Source: Lachnospiraceae bacterium
GTDB lineage: Bacteria; Bacillota; Clostridia; Lachnospirales; Lachnospiraceae
Direction: 5' to 3'
Assembly (NCBI GenBank): GCA_016283275.1
Contig: JAEEMP010000034.1
Span: 1 to 35,694, forward strand
Length of the DNA: 35,694 bases
Part shown: in pieces, positions 32,197 through 35,694 of the stretch
How the letters are laid out: each line of letters starts with the position of its first letter
How positions within the stretch are numbered: position 1 is the first letter of the stretch
Notes under the pieces: generated by a model
What the model was told of the DNA's origin: nothing
Seen by the model: the letters and a program-made list of their open reading frames with translations, nothing else
Databases searched by the model: none
Made by a program: the position numbers and the translations under genes

Positions 32197-32224
32197 TTGA
32201 ATATGATAAAAGATTTGGTAAAAT
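32197..32224 (+). promoter_or_regulatory. Promoter of the sugar kinase operon
   Basis: TTGAAT (32197-32202) and TAAAAT (32219-32224) are 16 bp apart. The transcript would begin near 32231, with a short leader ahead of the GGGAGG ribosome site. Confidence 0.55.
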
Positions 32225-32258
32225 GTAGGAAAACACATTAAAAAACTGGGAGGTTATT

Positions 32259-33728
32259 ATGTTTTACATAGGTATCGATCTGGGTACAAGTGCCGTTAAG
32301 CTTCTCCTTATGGATTCGGACGGCAAGATCTTAAACATTGTTTCCAAGGAATATCCCTTATTTTTCCCTCATCCGGGCTGGAGTGAACAGAAGCCCGAAG
32401 ACTGGTACGAACAAAGCATCGAAGGTCTTAAGGAACTTACCAAAGACATTGACAAGAGCAAGGTAGCCGGCATCAGTTTCGGCGGTCAGATGCATGGTCT
32501 TGTAATACTTGATAAGGACGATAACGTTATCCGTCCCGCAATTCTGTGGAATGACGGCCGTACTACCGAAGAATGCGATTATCTTAACAATGTTATCGGA
32601 AAGGATAAGCTTTCCGAATATACAGCCAATATTTCCTTCACAGGATTTACGGCTCCGAAGGTTTTATGGGTTAAGAACAAAGAACCCGAAAACTTTGCAA
32701 AGATAGCAAAGATAATGCTTCCCAAGGATTATCTTGCATATAAGCTCACCGGAGTTCATTGCACCGATGTTTCCGATGCATCCGGAATGCTTCTTTTTGA
32801 TGTAAAGAACAGAACATGGTCGAAAGAAATGTGCGAGATCTGTTCGGTTAAGCCCGAATGGCTTGCAAAGATCTTCGAAAGCTACGAAAAGGTAGGAACA
32901 CTTCTTCCCGATGTGGCAAAAGAACTCGGTTTCCCCGAGACTACGATCGTGGCAGCCGGCGCAGGCGACAATGCGGCAGCAGCCGTAGGAACGGGAACCG
33001 TCGGTGACGGAAGATGTAATATATCACTCGGTACAAGCGGTACGATATTTATCTCATCCAAGAAGTTCGGAGTTGACTCGTTCAACGCACTTCATTCTTT
33101 TGCACACGCAGACGGCACCTATCACTTAATGGGATGTATGCTTTCCGCAGCTTCCTGCAACAAGTGGTGGATGGACGATATCATCGGCACCAAGGATTAT
33201 GCCGCTGAACAGAAAGCCATCGAAAAGCTCGGCGAGAATCATGTATACTTCTTGCCTTACTTAATGGGTGAGCGTTCACCTCTTAACGATCCTTTCGCAC
33301 GAGGAACCTTTACGGGTCTTACAATGGATACGACAAGGGCAGATATGACTCAGGCAGTTCTTGAAGGTGTTGCATTCGCACTTCGTGATTCGTTTGAAGT
33401 TGCAAAGTCTTTAGGCATCAAGATCGAGCGCACAAAGATCTGCGGCGGCGGCGCCAAGTCTCCTCTTTGGAAGAAGATGATCGCCAATATCTTAAACATC
33501 AAGGTTGACGTTATCGAAAGCGAAGAAGGTCCTTCGATGGGCGGAGCTATGCTCGCAGCGGTTGCGGCAGGTGAATACTCAAGTGTCGAAGAGATCGCAG
33601 ATAAGTTCGTAAAGGTTGTGGATACTGTTGAACCCGAACCCGAACTCGTGGCTAAGTACGAAGAAAGATATAAGCAGTTTAAGGAGATCTACCCCGCACT
33701 TAAGCCTGTTTTTGCAAAATTGAAATAA
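32259..33728 (+). CDS. xylB: Xylulokinase-type FGGY sugar kinase
   Basis: A 489-residue FGGY kinase of XylB length. The phosphate loop GIDLGTSAVKLLL is at 5-17, GISFGGQMHGLV at 71-82 is a XylB-type signature, catalytic D237 is in GAGDN, and GGGAKSPLW marks the ATP-binding region. It phosphorylates a ketopentose, classically D-xylulose to xylulose-5-phosphate, feeding the pentose phosphate pathway. The neighbours, DUF4867 and a fucose/arabinose-isomerase-family gene, leave open another ketose such as L-fuculose or L-ribulose, so the symbol is by best family match. The start follows GGGAGG. Regulation by a LacI-type protein is suggested by the upstream palindrome. Confidence 0.87.
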   Translation: MFYIGIDLGTSAVKLLLMDSDGKILNIVSKEYPLFFPHPGWSEQKPEDWYEQSIEGLKELTKDIDKSKVAGISFGGQMHGLVILDKDDNVIRPAILWNDGRTTEECDYLNNVIGKDKLSEYTANISFTGFTAPKVLWVKNKEPENFAKIAKIMLPKDYLAYKLTGVHCTDVSDASGMLLFDVKNRTWSKEMCEICSVKPEWLAKIFESYEKVGTLLPDVAKELGFPETTIVAAGAGDNAAAAVGTGTVGDGRCNISLGTSGTIFISSKKFGVDSFNALHSFAHADGTYHLMGCMLSAASCNKWWMDDIIGTKDYAAEQKAIEKLGENHVYFLPYLMGERSPLNDPFARGTFTGLTMDTTRADMTQAVLEGVAFALRDSFEVAKSLGIKIERTKICGGGAKSPLWKKMIANILNIKVDVIESEEGPSMGGAMLAAVAAGEYSSVEEIADKFVKVVDTVEPEPELVAKYEERYKQFKEIYPALKPVFAKLK

Positions 33729-33789
33729 AACGATAACCCTAAGATATAAACAATTCACCCAAAAATATTAAAGAAAGAGGACCAATGCT

Positions 33790-34434
33790 ATGAAAATTCT
33801 ATCAATCTACGACAAAGAGTTTAAAGAGTACGGAAGAGTCGTTAAGAATGTGGACTTTACGGCTTTAGTGGAAGCCATGAAGAAGACTCCCTGTCCCGAT
33901 GACGTTGTATATGAACCCTCGATCGCAGAACTTGAAGCACTTCCCGTTGCAAAGGAAATTTCCAATGTGACATACGGAGAGATGCCCGTTCAGATCGGTT
34001 ACTGCAACGGCCATAACTGTATGCTTAACGCTCTTGAATATCACAGAGATTCCGAGATCAACGTAGCCGCTACCGATGCGGTACTCATGCTCGGTCTTAT
34101 GAAGGATGTTGAAGATGACTTTACCTATGATACTTCCAAGGTAAAAGCATTTCTGGTTCCTGCCGGCGCTGCTGTTGAAGTATTTGCCACAACACTTCAT
34201 TACGCACCCTGCGGAGTGGACGGCAAGGGCTTCCAAGTATCCATCATTCTTCCCAAAGGAACAAACTACGATCTTAAGACAAGCCATACAAAGCTTAATG
34301 CAGACGGATCCGCTCCTAATGAGGATGCACTTATAACAGCTGTCAACAAGTGGCTTATCGGTCATAAAGAAGGCGGCCTTGCAGAGGGTTCGTTCTTAGG
34401 CCTTAAGGGTAAGAATTGCAATCTTAACGAGTGA
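33790..34434 (+). CDS. DUF4867 family protein
   Basis: A 214-residue protein of the DUF4867 family, found in Firmicutes next to sugar kinases and L-fucose/L-arabinose isomerases. It appears to be a cupin-like beta-sandwich: a cysteine/histidine-containing stretch CNGHNCMLNALEYHRDSE (about 76-93) and an AFLVPAGAAVEVFATTLHYAP segment split around 117-137 suggest a metal or sugar site. No experimental function is known to me; an isomerase, epimerase or lyase role in the pathway is inference. It lies 61 bp after xylB with a GAGGA site, and 114 bp before the isomerase gene, all in one direction. Confidence 0.83.
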   Translation: MKILSIYDKEFKEYGRVVKNVDFTALVEAMKKTPCPDDVVYEPSIAELEALPVAKEISNVTYGEMPVQIGYCNGHNCMLNALEYHRDSEINVAATDAVLMLGLMKDVEDDFTYDTSKVKAFLVPAGAAVEVFATTLHYAPCGVDGKGFQVSIILPKGTNYDLKTSHTKLNADGSAPNEDALITAVNKWLIGHKEGGLAEGSFLGLKGKNCNLNE

Positions 34435-34548
34435 TGCATTTTCTTTTGCATTGTGCGTCAGACAGTTTTGAAACTATTAACGACATGGTACCGTAGAAGA
34501 CGGTTCATGAATATATGTGAGTAATAATCATAAAAAGGAGGAACTAAA

Positions 34549-35694
34549 ATGATCAACATTCCCGAGATCAAATTAGGTATTGTTGCCGTAAGCCGTGACT
34601 GCTTCCCCGAGAGTCTTTCCGTTAACAGAAGAAAGGCAGTTGTGGATGCTTACAAGGCAAAGTATGATGCAAAGGACATTTATGAGTGTCCTATATGTAT
34701 CGTTGAAAGCGAAATTCACATGGTACAGGCATTGGAGGATATTAAGAAGGCAGGATGTAACGCACTTTGCGTATATCTTGGAAACTTCGGTCCCGAAATT
34801 TCAGAAACACTTCTTGCAAAGCACTTTGACGGACCCAAGATGTTCGTTGCCGCAGCAGAAGAGAGCCAGGGCGACCTTATGGACGGCCGTGGAGATGCTT
34901 ACTGCGGTATGCTCAATGCAAGTTACAACTTAAAGCTTCGTAACATCGGTGCATATATCCCCGAATATCCCGTTGGTGATGCAGGCGATTGTGCAGATAT
35001 GATCCATGACTTTATTCCGATCGCACGCGCTATCTACGGTCTTTCAAATCTCAAGATCATAAGCTTTGGTCCCAGACCGCTTAACTTCCTTGCTTGTAAC
35101 GCTCCCATCAAGCAGCTTTACAACCTCGGAGTAGAGATCGAAGAGAACTCTGAGCTTGACCTTTTCGAATCTTTCAACAACCATGCAGGCGATGAAAGAA
35201 TCCCTGCAAAGGTTCAGGAAATGGCTGAGGAACTCGGAGCTGGCAACAAGAAGCCCGAAGTACTTGCAAAGCTTGCACAGTACGAACTTACATTACTTGA
35301 CTGGGTTGAAGCTCACAAGGGATACAGAAAATATGTTGCTATCGCCGGCAAGTGCTGGCCCGCATTCCAGACACAGTTCGGTTTTGTACCTTGCTACGTA
35401 AACAGCCGTCTTACAGGTATGGGTATTCCCGTATCCTGCGAAGTTGATATTTACGGATGCTTATCAGAGTTTATCGGTACCTGCGTAAGTGATGATATCG
35501 TTACTCTTCTTGATATCAACAACTCAGTTCCCAAGGATATGTACAAAGAATCTATCGAAGGCAAGTTTGATTACAAGCATACAGATACATTCATGGGATT
35601 CCACTGCGGAAATACATGCTCCAAGAAGCTTGCATTCCATGAGATGAAGTATCAGATGATCATGGCAAGAGCACTTCCTATCGAAGTTACAAAC
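34549..35694 (+). CDS. L-fucose/L-arabinose isomerase-family protein (partial, cut by window end)
   Basis: The reading frame is open from ATG 34549 to the last base, giving the first 382 residues; family members have about 470-500, so roughly 100 are missing. It matches the L-fucose/L-arabinose isomerase-like fold: LGIVAVSRDCFPES at the start, AAAEESQGDLMDGRGDAYCG near 104-123, KIISFGPRP near 169-177, and PCYVNSRLTGMGIP with EVDIYGCLSEF near 282-309. These enzymes convert an aldose to a ketose, here to feed the FGGY kinase. The exact sugar cannot be read from the sequence. A strong AAGGAGGA site lies seven bases before the ATG. The 114-bp upstream gap holds only a small ACCGT/ACGGT hairpin and no clear promoter. 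Confidence 0.88.
   Translation, partial: MINIPEIKLGIVAVSRDCFPESLSVNRRKAVVDAYKAKYDAKDIYECPICIVESEIHMVQALEDIKKAGCNALCVYLGNFGPEISETLLAKHFDGPKMFVAAAEESQGDLMDGRGDAYCGMLNASYNLKLRNIGAYIPEYPVGDAGDCADMIHDFIPIARAIYGLSNLKIISFGPRPLNFLACNAPIKQLYNLGVEIEENSELDLFESFNNHAGDERIPAKVQEMAEELGAGNKKPEVLAKLAQYELTLLDWVEAHKGYRKYVAIAGKCWPAFQTQFGFVPCYVNSRLTGMGIPVSCEVDIYGCLSEFIGTCVSDDIVTLLDINNSVPKDMYKESIEGKFDYKHTDTFMGFHCGNTCSKKLAFHEMKYQMIMARALPIEVTN

Noticed and set aside
34435-34548. Riboswitch or attenuator before the isomerase gene
   Set aside because: Only a five-pair hairpin is seen, with no T tract and no known riboswitch motif.

Overview
The window looks like chromosomal DNA of an anaerobic clostridium, most likely family Lachnospiraceae (Butyrivibrio/Roseburia-like). 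The grounds are moderate-to-low GC, strong AGGAGG-type ribosome sites, tRNAs without encoded CCA, and a gene set typical of gut and rumen Lachnospiraceae: a YhfC-type protease, clostripain, an XpaC/TelA pair, a DUF5722 glycosidase-like protein, DUF4867, and MalF/MalG importers without their own ATPase. Genus is inference. I see no insertion sequence, phage gene, CRISPR array or rRNA gene. No stretch above 300 bases lacks a gene.

Region 1 (1-3750): three tRNA genes (Tyr, initiator Met, Phe) and a terminator; then a promoter with the architecture of MerR-family activated promoters driving a YhfC-type intramembrane protease and an overlapping phosphoesterase. A minus-strand pair follows: an AEC transporter and a DUF2974 hydrolase-like protein.

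Region 2 (3852-10132): a voltage-gated-type K+ channel, then three tightly spaced genes that look like a signalling unit. They encode a sugar-receptor-fold/GGDEF protein with lost catalytic residues, a FapA/DUF342 protein with an N-terminal repeat array, and a receiver/HD-GYP protein with substituted key residues. I read the unit as a sensory or binding module derived from cyclic-di-GMP enzymes.

Region 3 (10186-19068): nagB-glmM for glucosamine phosphates; a small four-helix membrane protein; a Gpi18-like membrane glycosyltransferase with a membrane-anchored clostripain protease; and xpaC-telA plus a small membrane protein, whose promoter sits almost on the start codon.

Region 4 (19082-35694): a carbohydrate-use region. 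A minus-strand pair encodes a GH2 glycosidase and a secreted DUF5722 glycosidase-like protein. Divergent from it is a five-gene operon: two sugar-importer permeases, a HlyD/MacA-type adaptor, a shortened MacB-like membrane protein, and a large lipoprotein that joins a beta-rich (propeller-like) domain to a solute-binding protein. No ATPase is present. This importer with efflux-type accessory parts is the strongest candidate for an undescribed system here. After a terminator come a xylulokinase-type sugar kinase, a DUF4867 protein and the start of an L-fucose/L-arabinose isomerase-family enzyme, cut by the window end.
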